Positions 11,399-23,099 of a DNA stretch of 64,000 nucleotides are shown piece by piece (the first letter of the stretch is position 1; the number at the start of each line of letters is the position of its first letter). The notes under the pieces are model-generated. The model saw only the letters and a program-made list of their open reading frames with translations. It was not told where the DNA came from and made no database searches. Location of the stretch: the NCBI GenBank assembly GCA_905182985.1, contig CAJJDN010000031.1, positions 28,185 to 92,184 on the forward strand, read 5' to 3'. The DNA comes from Paramecium sonneborni. Lineage: Eukaryota; Ciliophora; Oligohymenophorea; Peniculida; Parameciidae. A program made the translations under genes and the position numbers.

Positions 11399-12814
11399 AT
11401 GATAGACGAAATCAAAAAAAAGGTTAAATACAATCAATAATGTCCATATATAGCTACAATTTGTAGACATATGCTTGATTTCGATTTTGAAAAATTATGC
11501 TCTGTTACTCTTTCAAATCTTAATGTCTATGCTTGTCTCATTTGTGGCAAATATTATTAAGGCAAATCTATTAATACCTAAGCTTATATTCATTCACTTG
11601 AATAAGATCACCACCTATTTATGAATCTTCAAAATACTAAAATATATTGTCTCCCTGATAATTATGAAGTTGTTGATCATTCACTTGAAGATATCCAATA
11701 TAATCTGGATCCTAAATTCAATAATCTTAAAGAATTGGATTATAATAGTGAAGAATCAAGAGCCTTAGATGGTACTACTTTCCTGCCTGGATTTGTAGGC
11801 TTGAATAATCTAAGTAAATCAGACTATTTCAATGTTGTTATGCAAGCTTTATGTCGTATCAAACCATTAAGAAATTTTATGATATTCCTTTAATTTCAAA
11901 AAAGTGCAACAGAGCCTTTTGATTATAATTGTCTTTTATCTTAAAGAGTTTCAGAATTAACTAGAAAAATCTGGAATCCTAGAAATTATAAAGGTCATGT
12001 AAGTCCTCATGAGTTACTATAAGCTATCACACTTAAAAGTAATAAATAATTCAAAATCGGATAACAATCAGATCCAATGCATTTAATAATTTGGTTTTTA
12101 GATAATCTCAAAAAAGAATTATTGCACATCAATAAAATAAATACAATAATTTCTGATTGTTTCCAGGGAGAGCTTTAATACGAATGGTACAAACCTCTAA
12201 AAAATGCTATCGGGTATCAATCCACTCCAATGATTGAGTAAAAATCTTTCTTGTATAATATCTCACCTTAAATTACATAGTTATTTATCTCTAGATTTAC
12301 CTTCTACTCCACTCCAAAAAGATGGCAATTAAAAAGCGCTTATTCCTAGTATATCCATTTAAGAATTAATCAAAAAGTATGATGGTTTTACCAACACTGA
12401 TAGTGCTGATGGCCGCAGAAGATACACTATTACTAAGTTCCCAAAGTAATTTCTTTTTTTATATTAGATACTTGATTCTTCATATGAAGAGATTTATCAA
12501 AAATAATTTCTTTATGGAAAAGAACCCAACTATTGTTACATTCCCATTAATCGATTTGGATTTAAGTTAATGTAAGAATCACTATTATTTTAGGCTTAAA
12601 CTTACAGTAATAAAATATTAAATATAATCTAATAGCTAATATTTGTCATGAAGGAACTGCAAAAGTTGGAATTTATAAAATACATGTTAAAAATGAGGCA
12701 AATAACCAATGGTTTTAGATTCAAGATTTACATAGATAAAATATTGTTCCTTAATTAATTAGTGTAAGTGAAGCTTATGTATAAATTTATGAATTATAAT
12801 AATAACAACAATGA
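11399..12814 (+). CDS. USP39: USP39/Sad1-type splicing factor (zf-UBP plus inactive USP domain)
   Basis: Start ATG 11399-11401, stop 12812-12814. Introns 12253-12280, 12446-12467 and 12572-12593 (28, 22, 22 nt) give 447 residues. The N-terminal zf-UBP reads CPYIATICRHMLDFDFEKLC, VYACLICGKYYQGK and HHLFMNL, followed by the very conserved YCLPDNYEVVDHSLEDI. The USP fold begins at GFVGLNNLSKSDYFNVVMQA, where Asp stands at the position of the catalytic Cys, as in known USP39 proteins, so no protease activity is expected. KRFIKNNFFMEKNPTIV and SVSEAYVQI close the domain. USP39/Sad1 is needed for tri-snRNP function in pre-mRNA splicing. Its stop lies 1 bp from the stop of the next, opposite gene. 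Confidence 0.93.
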
Positions 12815-12815
12815 T

Positions 12816-14520
12816 TCAATTAACAAATTTCTCAATTACTTCACATTAAATTAAAATCATAGTCATAATATCCGAATGATTTTTTAGTGATTTCAACTGC
12901 TCAAGTTATTGATTCTAATTTATTATTTATTTTTGATATGGTTTTTACAAATTATTAGACTAAACAGTATCTTATACTATCTATACAAATTAAATATTAT
13001 TTAATTTTTAATTTATTTTACTTTCTTACAAATATAAGTCTCTTTACAATTATTACAATGACTTTGGAAGCTAATCTGGTGAAGTTTGCATAATTTTAAT
13101 TGAAATTTCTTTCAACTATGATCCTAAAGATATTCCATCCTCTTTTAGTTATTTCTATAATAATTCAATTTTATACTATCACATTATTTTTATCTATCAA
13201 TTCAAGATTCAATTTAAACTTTTCCTCATCTTATTTATATTTTCGGATTGATTAATCTTATGAATCATTTTATGTTTATTTCAAAATATGATACTCTTCA
13301 ATAATACTCTGATTACTTTTTTGCCTAAAATTATCATAAGTCAATCTCATACAAATCATCAAACAAAGATTTTAACTGATCATGATTTTGCTTTAACGAT
13401 TTGTAAGTATCTTAGTATTCATCTTTATAATTAACAGCTTGGCTAGTAGTTTCTAATAATTTCTCTGTTTTCTTTATTAGATCTTTCATCTAAGTATATA
13501 TTTATCAAATTCAATTTATACCTCTTATTCTTTATTTTAAAGTGATTTCTATGTAATTTGTAAATTAAAATTAGTTTCACCTAATTATTATGTTAGAACC
13601 TTGATTTATTATTCTTAATCTTTTATTTTTCCATTGAGTTTGAAAATTTAATCATTCTTCATTGATAATTCATCAATCTGTAATTAAATAATCTTCTCAG
13701 AATTTAAAGATGGAGATGTTTAATTAAATTCTCTTTTCTGAGTTTCACTTTACTATTTTAAAATTAAATCAACCTTTTTCATATTTGATTAAGGAGTTGT
13801 AACTAAATCAAAATTTTGGTTTGAACCTACCATAACTTATTACATCTTTTTAATCTATTTATTAAGTTAATCAATTGATTTATTACTATTTTTATCTATC
13901 AATTATTTATTCTTTAATTCTTCAACTGTCTCATGCATAATTGCAATTGCATCCTTTATTAAATTCTTAAATTATGGAGGAGGTTATTCTTATAAAGAAC
14001 TTATACTATCAGTAATCTTAGTTGAGTTTAGCTCTTAAATTAGTAAATAAATCAGATATTTTAATAGGATAAGATCTGTACAACGATAAAAATCGAAACA
14101 ACTGTTGTCCAAACAAAAACACTTCATTTTAGCAATTATTGATGCACATGAATTGTGATTATTTTCTTTTGCAAATTTAAAATTCTTTAACTTCTTTTCA
14201 ATGCCTATCATAAGTTATTTAACATTCTGGTTCATTATAATATATTAAGAGTATTTCTAATGAAGTGAATCCGAATTATTATCTTCATCAGGAATGTTAC
14301 AACAAGATCTATTTTTCTCTCTCATTTATAACTTAATTCTATCAGTTATTCTATCAGTTTCGTTATAAATAGAGCGTACATAGGAATCAATCATACTTTT
14401 TTTTCTAATTGGAGATATTGTTTCATCCTGCTTCATATGAATATTTGAAACTTTTAAAAGTAATTTGTTAGTTAAGTTATGATTTTTATAGTCTTCTATT
14501 GAACGATTTGAGATTTACAT
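12816..14520 (-). CDS. Coiled-coil protein, unknown
   Basis: Start ATG 14518-14520 (an internal ATG at 14434-14436 is in frame), stop 12816-12818. Introns 13490-13521, 13325-13352 and 13155-13176 (32, 28, 22 nt) give 540 residues in one frame. From about residue 190 to the end it is almost continuous Q/K/E/L-rich coiled coil (ELKNKQLIDKNSNK; KIKDQEQQIKVLTQQLGE). A Cys-containing block around residue 140 (KCFCLDNSCFDFYRC) is the only non-helical feature; an alternative splice there cannot be excluded. No enzymatic motif. Structural or cytoskeletal role is a guess. Confidence 0.65.
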
Positions 14521-14864
14521 ATAAAGAAATGTTAGATTAACAAATAAAAGAGAAAATAATTAGTTATTTATTTTTAATTATTATTTTATTTGCTAGAACA
14601 AAATTTTAAAAAGAAATTAATTTTCGCTATTAATGTTTACTTATGTAAACAACTTTAGCTTTCTGAGAAATATCTTAAATTATGCTTAAAATGAAAATAT
14701 ATATATTTTGACTAGGTTTGTTTGGTTTTCAATTATAAAACAACAATACTATTAAATTCTGAACGAAATTGTGAATTATTGAAGTGATTCAAGTAAATTT
14801 ATATTATATATTATTTTAATATGATCTTTCAAATAGTATTATTTATTTTAGATTAATTTAAAAA
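14521..14864. other. Divergent intergenic region
   Basis: About 344 bp between the start codons of the coiled-coil gene (minus) and the LRR gene (plus). Very AT-rich; it presumably holds both promoters, but no defined element is visible. Confidence 0.5.
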
Positions 14865-16362
14865 ATGAATAGTGTGTTTAAGTGTAGACAACATAATTAA
14901 GTGGCCATATACATTAATATCAAACCTTTAGCCAAAGAACCAGTTCTTTTGTGTTAAAGATGCATTTTATCTAAAAATTACACAGCTAAATTATTAGAAG
15001 AATTTTTGTTATAAGCATAGCCTATATTGGGTTAATATTTATCATAGGATATCCTAGATTTTGGGTTTAATAAAAAACAATTTGAAGATTCGATAGAGAA
15101 ATTGAGAATATTTTTAAATGAGACATTTAAAACTAGGATTAACTCTTTCGTATAAAAATTAAAATTTCAATTTGAAGAATAAAAATAAATACTTCAATAT
15201 ATAAAAAATTAAATTATACGCTACTAAAAATGTGGTCAAAATTAAACATTTCTCTTAGATGATCAAATTGAAGATTAATTAAGATATTATTTAAATAATC
15301 AAAAATCAAAAAATCCAAAGTAGAAATAGATTGATTATTTATATGGATAATTATGTTAAACAGCTACTTAACCTCCATTTATAAATATTCCTCAGATATA
15401 AGATGACTTTCATGAAATTTTAGACTAATTTGAAGAGAAGATTAAATTGTCTAAGTAATTGGAATATCCCAATTATAAAATATCTATATTTTCGCCTGAA
15501 GAAGCACAAAATATTGACATTGATGATTTCAACATTTCTAAAACTTTAGTTTCAAATAATTATTATCCATAACTCACTACTTTATCAGATTCAATAGAGA
15601 AAGTAGAGTTGATTATAGATAAACCAATAGATTTAATTGGTTTTAGTAAGTATTAACAGTTAAAAGAATTGTACATACGATTTGAAAAATGTAATGTAGG
15701 AATCACAAGATAAATAATGATTCCAAATCTTTAAAAATTGTCATTAGATTTAAAAGGGAATAAATTAAATAAGTTTGATTAGTTATTGATTCCAGATACA
15801 ATCATTGATTTTTCTTTGGATTTGTCTCTCAATTGTTTAGATGAAAATAGCATTTATTATATTGGTAAAATTTACATATTATAAATTTGTAGGATAAACA
15901 ATTGATAATTTAAAGTTACAACGTTTGTCTCTTAATTTTAATGGTTTTAGTTAATATCGTAATACTATTTGGAGTACAGGTATTATTTATAATTAACATA
16001 ATTTAAGGTTTAATTTAATTATGCAGAAATTTGTTTTCGTAACAATTGAAAATTTTGCATTTAGGTTGTGGCAGATGCAATATTAATGATGTTGGTATTG
16101 AATTTGGTATTATCAAATTATTAAATAAATAAAGACAATTAGAAGAATTAAAGTTGGATTTGTTTTCAAATGAAATTACAAATTTAGGGGATTTGGCTAA
16201 AGTAAAAATTTATTCATTATTTAGGCTGTTAACTCACTTAAAGAAGTAAAAGTAAATGTTAATCAAAATCCGTTATAAGACTATTTGCATCTTGATCCAC
16301 TTATTTTTTCTACATTAAACTGTGAATAATTTAAGAATATTAAAAAAAATGAATAATCATGA
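14865..16362 (+). CDS. Leucine-rich-repeat protein with N-terminal Cys pairs
   Basis: Start ATG 14865-14867, stop 16360-16362. Introns 15865-15892 (28 nt), 16008-16026 (19 nt) and 16202-16224 (23 nt) give 475 residues in one frame. The N-terminus has Cys/His residues (VFKCRQHN, LLCQRCILS) reminiscent of a B-box-like zinc site, then a helical region (KFQFEEQKQILQYIKNQI). Residues about 260-450 form LRR/RNI-like repeats: LIGFSKYQQLKELYIRFEKC, LQKLSLDLKGNKL, LQRLSLNFNGF, LKILHLGCGRCNINDVGI and LEELKLDLFSNEI. The combination resembles ciliate B-box/RNI proteins whose function is unknown. The last 14 bases overlap the start of the next frame. Confidence 0.7.
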
Positions 16363-17107
16363 TAATTATAAATTGCCTTCATTAACAAATTCAGAATAAT
16401 CAATTTAAAATCATTTCAAATAATTCTCTTAACCTGTTAGAGAAACATGGTATTAAAAAAACTCAATAGATAACTACTCTTCTAATTAGATTGATATAAA
16501 TGATCTTCCTAATTTTGAGATTATTTCTCCTGATAAATAGCAATCTAATTCTCAGTTTGATCATGAGTTTCCTCCATTAGATTGTTCATTTAAATAGGAG
16601 AAGCTGAGTTTTCAATACAAATAATAGTAACAAGATCAATAATAAAATATATATAAAAAAAACACTAACAAAGACTTTGAATAATATTATATAGATGATT
16701 AACCTAAATAATTGTTTTAATAAGAATCTTCATAATTTTTATAGATTTAAACAGATCCAAAACAAAAACCTAATTTTTTGTATTTAAATTAAGAATAAAT
16801 ATCACCTTAAAAAAGTCGTTAAATTAATTATGCTAAACCTTAAAAAGAATTAACAGCATCAAGTCAAAAAGCACAAAATAAATCAACTTCTAAAACACCC
16901 TAAAAAAAGCAAAATCATTAAGATTCATAAAATAATATGAAGTATATTATTTTAGAAACTAATGTTTCCTCAAATAAAAAGAAATTTATTTGTTAAAATC
17001 CTGCCCCAAGTTATATTATTTTAGATTTTACTGATAAAGAAAATCCAAAATCTTTATCGAAATAAACAATGCAAGTGTAACTTAGTTTGAAAGATTTAAT
17101 GTTTTGA
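16349..17107 (+). CDS. Gln/Asn-rich low-complexity protein, unknown
   Basis: Single frame of 252 residues, ATG 16349-16351 to stop 17105-17107. Composition is dominated by Q, N, S and K (for example QQQQDQQQNIYKKN), with a more ordered C-terminal third (MKYIILETNVSSNKKKFIC, PAPSYIILDFTDKENP). The ATG lies inside the last codons of the LRR gene. It could be a separate gene, or the C-terminal part of that gene if an unrecognised intron near 16240-16270 shifts the frame; the LRR exons as annotated sum cleanly, so I keep two entries. Confidence 0.5.
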
Positions 17108-17156
17108 CTATTAATCTAATTTAAATTTGATAAAAAAATAAAATACAATCCTATTA

Positions 17157-17756
17157 TCATTTGAAATAACATATTAACATGATATATATGGATGATATAA
17201 TAAATAAACCCAATAACAATTTAATGCTAAACTATTGATAAATTATTTTTTTAGTTTTTTAGTTTGCCTAAGATTGTTTATTAATTTAGTTTTATCCTAT
17301 ACATCTTATCGATTTCATTGATAAAAATTTATTTATAGCTCTTTAAGTTATTATTTCTTATGATTGCTTATGCTCATTTTGTTGGATTAAACATTATGTG
17401 TCCTTTACTGAACCAAATTTTTATCTTGGATTTGATTCAAGTTTTTTTTTTAAATGTTCAGACAAATCAATAATTATTTTGATTTTAGGTAATGTTTCTA
17501 GAATTTTTGAATATTCCTTGGTGGAAATATATGTTTCTCCATCAAATAATTATTAAGACTGTTTTATAATTTCAAATTCTTTTTTTTTTGATGCAGTATT
17601 TGCATATAATTTGATTTCTCTGAATCCCATTTTCAAGGTTTTTTCTTGGAATAATTAGATTATTCTTATGAGATAAAATTTTAAAAATTTACTCTCATAT
17701 GCATAACTTGATTATTGCATCTATAATTAATATTAATAAATATTAATAAATTTCAT
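17157..17756 (-). CDS. Predicted tail-anchored membrane protein, or C-terminal half of the next locus
   Basis: Frame of 199 residues, ATG 17754-17756 to stop 17157-17159. Helical (ESKFLKFYLIRIIQLFQEK; YSKILETLPKIKIIIDLSEH), ending with one strong hydrophobic segment (IKLLLGLFIISSIYIMLICY) three residues from the C-terminus, so a tail anchor is likely; the shape is SNARE-like but no SNARE heptad core with a central Q/R could be set. The start overlaps the stop of the upstream frame by ATGA. Removing a 32-nt GT...AG segment (17787-17818) would join both into one 345-residue protein. Confidence 0.45.
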
Positions 17757-18226
17757 TTTAGTGATTTAGCAAATTCTAATCCTTCTCTGTTATAATATTC
17801 ATTTTAAATTTACTCCACTTTAGGTTTTCCTTCATCTAATGTTACCTCTTGAATTTGGATTTACCCATTAATCATTTATTGATTAATAACAGCATTTAAT
17901 TATTCAGAAAAATATGAAAGTAAATATTTATCAAAATTTGTATCAAACCATTATTGAACCTTTGAACAATCCATATGATTATGGTCGGTCAAACCAATAG
18001 AAATTAAGAAAAATATTTCTTCTTCTGTCATCAAGAGAATCTAATTATTTTGATTTAAAATAGATAATGCTTCTTCTATTGATTCTTTTTAGACTTGAGT
18101 ATCTAAAGGTTGGACAAGCCTAGCTTCCCAATTTTAAAAGATTGTATTTATACATTATTCTTGAGGTATATGATAGATTTGATTGAACCTTTATATTTTG
18201 AGTAAAACAACTTAAGCAACATTCAT
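17753..18226 (-). CDS. Protein with two degenerate EF-hand-like segments, unknown
   Basis: Frame of 157 residues from ATG 18224-18226 to stop 17753-17755. The frame stays open about 160 nt further upstream but without an ATG, so an unseen 5' exon is possible; that extension contains LEKEEIFLLIS, echoing LMTEEEIFFLISIGLTDHNH inside the annotated part. These look like decayed EF-hand helix starts but lack the Dx[DN]xDG calcium loop. The rest (DCSKVQQWFDTNFDKYLLSY) gives no family. See the overlapping downstream frame for a possible single-gene model. Confidence 0.45.
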
Positions 18227-18386
18227 TATTTTAATTAAATTATTATTTGTACTAATTAATAGAAATATTTCTTCTTTTTCTAGAGAATAATTCAATAAAT
18301 ATAAAAATTTTATGTCTAAAGTTTGAGAACTTTATGTGTAATCAAGATTATTTAGAGTTTAATATTAATTGGAGGATTTTGTATTG

Positions 18387-18833
18387 ATGAAAAGTATATA
18401 AATTACTAACAAAAAGATTGAAAAAAGAATTCAAGAATTAATAATAAAAATTGGATATAAAGGTTAAGAGGAAATTTAACAAACTTAAACTTCTTCAAAC
18501 TTGCGATATAAAACTTTAAAAATGAAAAATAAATCTAGGTTCAATATATAGGAGACAAATTATGTTTTTGTACAATTGGATAGATTCTTGAAAAAAGTAT
18601 AGAGCTAAATAAAATTGAAAATATAAGTTATACTTGAAAATAAAAAATGTAATTTATCTCTATATCAATTCAATTCAGAAAGATGAGATGGAAGAAAATA
18701 ATAAAATAATTAATTATATCAACAATTAGTTTTATAGTATAATACTTATGTAGAAAATTTACTTGAGTAAAAATAAATAAAAAATTATGTTCATCCTTAT
18801 CAATATCTGAGGAGTTATTTCAAGAAAATGTGA
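18387..18833 (+). CDS. Hypothetical basic protein, exon structure unresolved
   Basis: The frame opens at ATG 18387-18389 and continues to TGA 18831-18833, interrupted by one TGA near 18684. The beginning (KKIEKRIQELIIKIGY) and the end (VENLLEQKQIKNYVHPYQYL, SYFKKM) both look like protein. Splicing of candidate introns of 31, 30 and 17 nt would bypass the TGA, but 17 nt is below the smallest size seen elsewhere in this window. The middle may therefore contain a real stop, an unusual intron or a sequence error. No family recognised. Confidence 0.35.
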
Positions 18834-19036
18834 TAAAAATGATTCAGAATCCAAGTATTAATTTATAATTCAAAATTATACTTATTAAAAAATGTAGAAA
18901 TTAATGAGCTAATTAGAATAATCTATATATTAATTAATGGGAACAATTGCTTAATACAAAAATGAAAATGACAATAAATTATAAATAGTTAAACAATTAT
19001 CATTTTAGAGTAAAAATTATTTGAATAAGTGATAAA

Positions 19037-20243
19037 TCAAGATAGTACTCTCATTTAGATATTCATCAACTCTATAGGTTCAACACAAACTGGGCAAAAA
19101 AGATGTGTTTGTAACCATTTTGTAATACACTTTTCATGAAAACGATGCCTAGATAATTAAAGAATATTTACATTTTATTACAAGGTAAATCAATAAAAGT
19201 TGTCATTTATTTGATTTATTAAGAACAGAGATAACAAATTTCAAAATCATAATTCTTTTTCATTTGTTTAGGAATATTTGCTATAATTTCCTTAGTTTAA
19301 AAAGATAAATTACTTAACTTGACTAATTTTTATCTGAAACTAATAAATAATTCATAACAACAGCACTAATACAAAATCTAAAAGATAAAAAATATATTAG
19401 TTTGAATGAAAAAGTAATTATTCCTAATAAAATGAATCCATGAAATGTTGATAATACAATATCAGATTAACATTCGATTCCTAATAGTAAAAGTCCCCAA
19501 AAAATCAAGAATAGATAGAATCTAAATAATAAAATAAATTTTATACAATTCATTGTATTGATGTAATTTAACATATTAAATAACTCTTGTAGGTTAAGGA
19601 TCATTTTAAATAGCTACTTAATTTTCCCATTTCTCAATTTCTTTAATCAATTATCCATAGTAAGAATGTCTTCCAGCCATTGGATATTTTGACTCTCTTT
19701 TAATTAAAGTAGGTCTTTTCTTTGATAATTTACTCTCATATTTAGTTGTAACTACATTAACAATTTTAAAAGTTATTCCAATTTCTATGCTCTCATAAAT
19801 GAAATTTAATATACATCATGTATAAACATCAAAAGAAACCAAATAATAAATTTGCCAGAACAAGTCTCTTGCAAAATAACATTAAAAAATGCTATAACTT
19901 TAATTAATTCTATAATTAACAAAGCCCAATTTAGCAATTTTGATTCTTCCATTCTTTCTTCAATAACTATGTGAAGGTTTTCTTTGACCATATCTAAATT
20001 ATTTTTTACAACACATGGAGTCAAATATTCAATATATATTTATTTCTTTTATTAGGGAATTTCTATTTATGGTTCAATTGCTGGAATATCATTTTCCTCC
20101 AAATCAAATTTTATGGTTGGTAATTTTTTTGGTTATAGGTTTGTACTACTTTCAAGAAGCTTTTGAATAATATCTTCTTTTCTTCGATCCTCATCTATTG
20201 AATCATTTAATGAAAAACTCTTTTTTGATCTTTATTTCTTCAT
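19037..20243 (-). CDS. Multi-pass membrane RING-H2 protein (probable E3 ubiquitin ligase)
   Basis: Start ATG 20241-20243, stop 19037-19039. Introns 19792-19814, 19522-19546, 19291-19313 and 19149-19171 (23, 25, 23, 23 nt) give 370 residues. The soluble N-terminus is followed by TM segments: LLNWALLIIELIKVIAFF, FIIWFLLMFI, FYLFLIFWGLLLLGIE, FILLGIITFSFKLIYFL and CISAVVMNYLLV. The C-terminus carries a RING-H2 domain: CYLCSQQI, then LPCNKMHRFHEKCITKWL and FCPVC, in the C-x2-C ... C-x2-H-x2-H-x2-C ... C-x2-C order (the fourth-ligand spacing was read across the 19149-19171 intron). This layout matches membrane RING E3 ligases of the secretory pathway. The substrate is unknown. Confidence 0.8.
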
Positions 20244-20336
20244 TATAAGAAATTTAGAATTAATAAAAAAATATTTGTTCCATTCGATATTTATTTTTAA
20301 TAGTATTATAAAAATTTTTAATATTTTTCCTTCAAA

Positions 20337-21829
20337 ATGAGTTCGAACAGATTGAAAGAAATGAGAGAGAATTTTCATCTAGAAATAAGAAAGTTAAGTT
20401 TGGAATCTTAATTTAGATTGAAACGGTTGATCATTACTCCAATGCAATAAAAACCTATTGAAAAGTTGAATAACATAGTTGAAAAGATTACAAGATCATA
20501 AATTTTTTAGAATGAAGAATATTAAACAATGAATTAGTTATTGGATGAGATCGAAGAAATAGTCATTAATGATACTTCATCGATAATCAAATGGACAGAA
20601 TATATAACTATAATTAAATCTTTAGTTGATTAAATGCAAAAGGGATACTTAAATCCTGAACAAACAAATATTGCAATAAAAGCTGCTAGTTGTTTTAGAA
20701 ATTTGCTAAAAGCATAAAAACCAACAATTTAAATGCAAGAACAAATTAATTAAGCATTTGAAATTTATAAGTCTTGGATAGAATCTGATTCATGTCTATT
20801 ATCATAAGCTGTATTATAGTAATATTTGAAGATTAGGGATTGAAAGGAATGAATTAACTTGCATATTTTCAACATCCAAAGTTAAACTAATACGATTAGG
20901 TTTAAAGCATTTTAATGACACTTTAAATAAATCCATACAATGAACAAGCTTTAAAATTGTTATCTATAATCACTAAAAATGTTGACGATGATAATCAGGT
21001 AATAGCCATTTTGAGATAAGCTTCGAGATTAATTGAAACATGCGATTCAAATTGTAATTATTACTTAAATTATTATTAGTAAGAGAAAAAGGTCTAAAAA
21101 TATTTGAAAATGCTAGTAGGAATATTTAAAACATTCAATTTATATTATCAATGAAGGCAATAGATTCTATTTTAGATTTTGTTTATTTCAAAGAAAAAAA
21201 TATTTCAAAAATTTCTATGACCATTTTAGTAAATTTATCTTATACATCGGATGTTGAAGATTGCTAAAAATTATTAGATTTAGGAATTACAGATGTGATT
21301 TATAAATTGTTGAAAAATTCTATTTTCACTTATAGTAGAATATTTGGTAGCATGATTTTTAATAATCTTATGGCTTCATCTCATTTGATTCTGGATAAGG
21401 TGATTTAAAATTTAAGATTACTTGAATTGGTATTAGATTTATTAGAAACAGACGTTGTAGATGTAAGAAGAGAATTGTTTTAAGCATTTCGTAATTTTTT
21501 GGTTGTTTGCACATAGCAGTAGTTATTAAATATGATAGATAATGGAATGATAGATTATTTAATTTTGGGTCTTGATGATATAGATACAAATATTATATAA
21601 CTTGCTATTGAAAGTATTTTAAATTTTGATATGTTTAGCTCTTTATTTGACAATGAAAAATTTTGTTTCCACAGATTACTAATTAGATATTTATTATAAA
21701 TTTTCAATAAAAAATGTGGCCAAAAAACTGGATAAATTATAGTATTCTGAGAATGAGTAAATCTATTAAATGGTTTCTCGATTTATTTAAGAATTCTATG
21801 ATTAAGAATTTGATGATTCAGATTGTTGA
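20337..21829 (+). CDS. Importin alpha (karyopherin alpha)-like adaptor
   Basis: Start ATG 20337-20339, stop 21827-21829. Introns 20811-20836, 21054-21079 and 21665-21686 (26, 26, 22 nt) give 472 residues. The N-terminus (RLKEMRENFHLEIRKLSLES then RLKRL) has the spacing of an importin-beta-binding helix, although it carries fewer Arg than usual. The body is a series of armadillo-like helical repeats (NISKISMTILVNLSYTSD, LLDLGITDVIYKLLKN, ELFQAFRNFLVVC, LLNMIDNGMIDYLILGLDD). The C-terminus ends KLDKLQYSENEQIYQM then an acidic FDDSD, comparable to the family's LxxLQ-HEN-x-x-[IV]Y motif. Nuclear import of NLS cargo is inferred; the repeats are divergent, so a specialised paralogue is possible. 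Confidence 0.75.
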
Positions 21830-21864
21830 ATCATGATTAAATAAGTGTTATTTTTATTTATTTA

Positions 21865-23072
21865 ATGAATAAGAATGTTGTCTTTATATTTAAATCTCCT
21901 GTAACATTAGCTGGTGATCCAATAAATGGATAATGTTGTGTAAGAATTACTTAAGAGATTCAAAAATGTTTGATTACCTTATCATTTAGTGCTAAATAAT
22001 ATTCTAAAATCATAGAGAAATAAAAGGTAAACTAAATTAATGTCAAATTGAGATTTTGAATAATAATCCAAGTTTGATACCAGAAAAGTAAATAGAGAAA
22101 GTAGAGAGAGTTCAAATATCAATGGATTCACCAAAAAAAACTTAGAAATAAAAGAAATATGAACTTAATGGAAATGTGATGTATAAAATCATAAAGTAAT
22201 ATGGGGAACGAAGAATGTTAATTAGTTCCTAAGATTTATTTAAAGGATAAGTTAATCCAGGTGACTATAAATTTTTCTTTGCATTTCCAACATTGGGAGA
22301 TATGTCATCTAGTTTCTAATATACAAGTTAAGATGGTATAAATAAGATATAAAATGAAGGATTGAAATCTGGAAAATGCAGCTATAAAATTATACTTTAA
22401 ATAGAATAACCAGATGAAGGTCTTACAATTCTAAAGGAAAGTGCAGAAGTATATATAAATGCAAGAGCGTAATATAGTGATCAGATTTAAAGATAAAGTG
22501 AAGCAAATATTTCATAATTTTTTTGCTTGAGTGGAGGAATCGTCTATTTGTCTATTTAATTGAACAAATCTAATTTTACACCAGGAGAACAAGCTATAAT
22601 TGAGTATTAGCTTGACAATTCATTTTCACTTAAACCAGTAACTAGGATAGAAATAAGACTATCCAATAAATTAGTTTTTATTGATGATGATTTAAACTAA
22701 AGGGTAATATAGAATTAAGCAGTTTATTAATAAAATCTAGCAGGAATTAATTAAGGATAAAGATTACAGAATTAAATTGTAAAATTTGAAATACCTAAAA
22801 ACTTGAAAGCTTCTATAAAAAATGAAACAATTTCGAATTAATATTTCATATAAGTAGAAGCTATCTTAGTAATTAATATAATTAACTAAATTTAGGATCA
22901 TTTTTTAATTAGCTTGTCCAATCCAGTTCTTTGCTAAATACCTATAAATATCTAAGAATCTCGATTCTAATAAATAATTAATCTGGATGGTTGGAATTTT
23001 GTTCCTATTCTAAATGCTAGTGTTAATGCTTTTTCTAATCTAACTGTTCAGCAATCATTTATTCCAACATGA
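21865..23072 (+). CDS. Arrestin-fold protein
   Basis: Start ATG 21865-21867, stop 23070-23072, one intron 22027-22052 (26 nt), 393 residues. The N-terminal half reads like an arrestin_N domain: VFIFKSPVTLAGDPINGQC, ITLSFSAKQYSKI, then GDYKFFFAFPTLGDMSSSF at the position where arrestins have G-x-x-x-[FY]-x-F-x-[FL]-x-L-P. The second half begins GGIVYLSIQLNKSNFTPGEQ, the arrestin_C pattern of a strand followed by YxPGE. Alpha-arrestin-like proteins act as adaptors in membrane traffic and ubiquitination; no PPxY motif was seen, so partners are unknown. 35 bp from importin alpha and 27 bp from CNOT11, all on the plus strand. Confidence 0.8.
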
Positions 23073-23099
23073 TTATTTTTAATTAATTCATATACTTGA

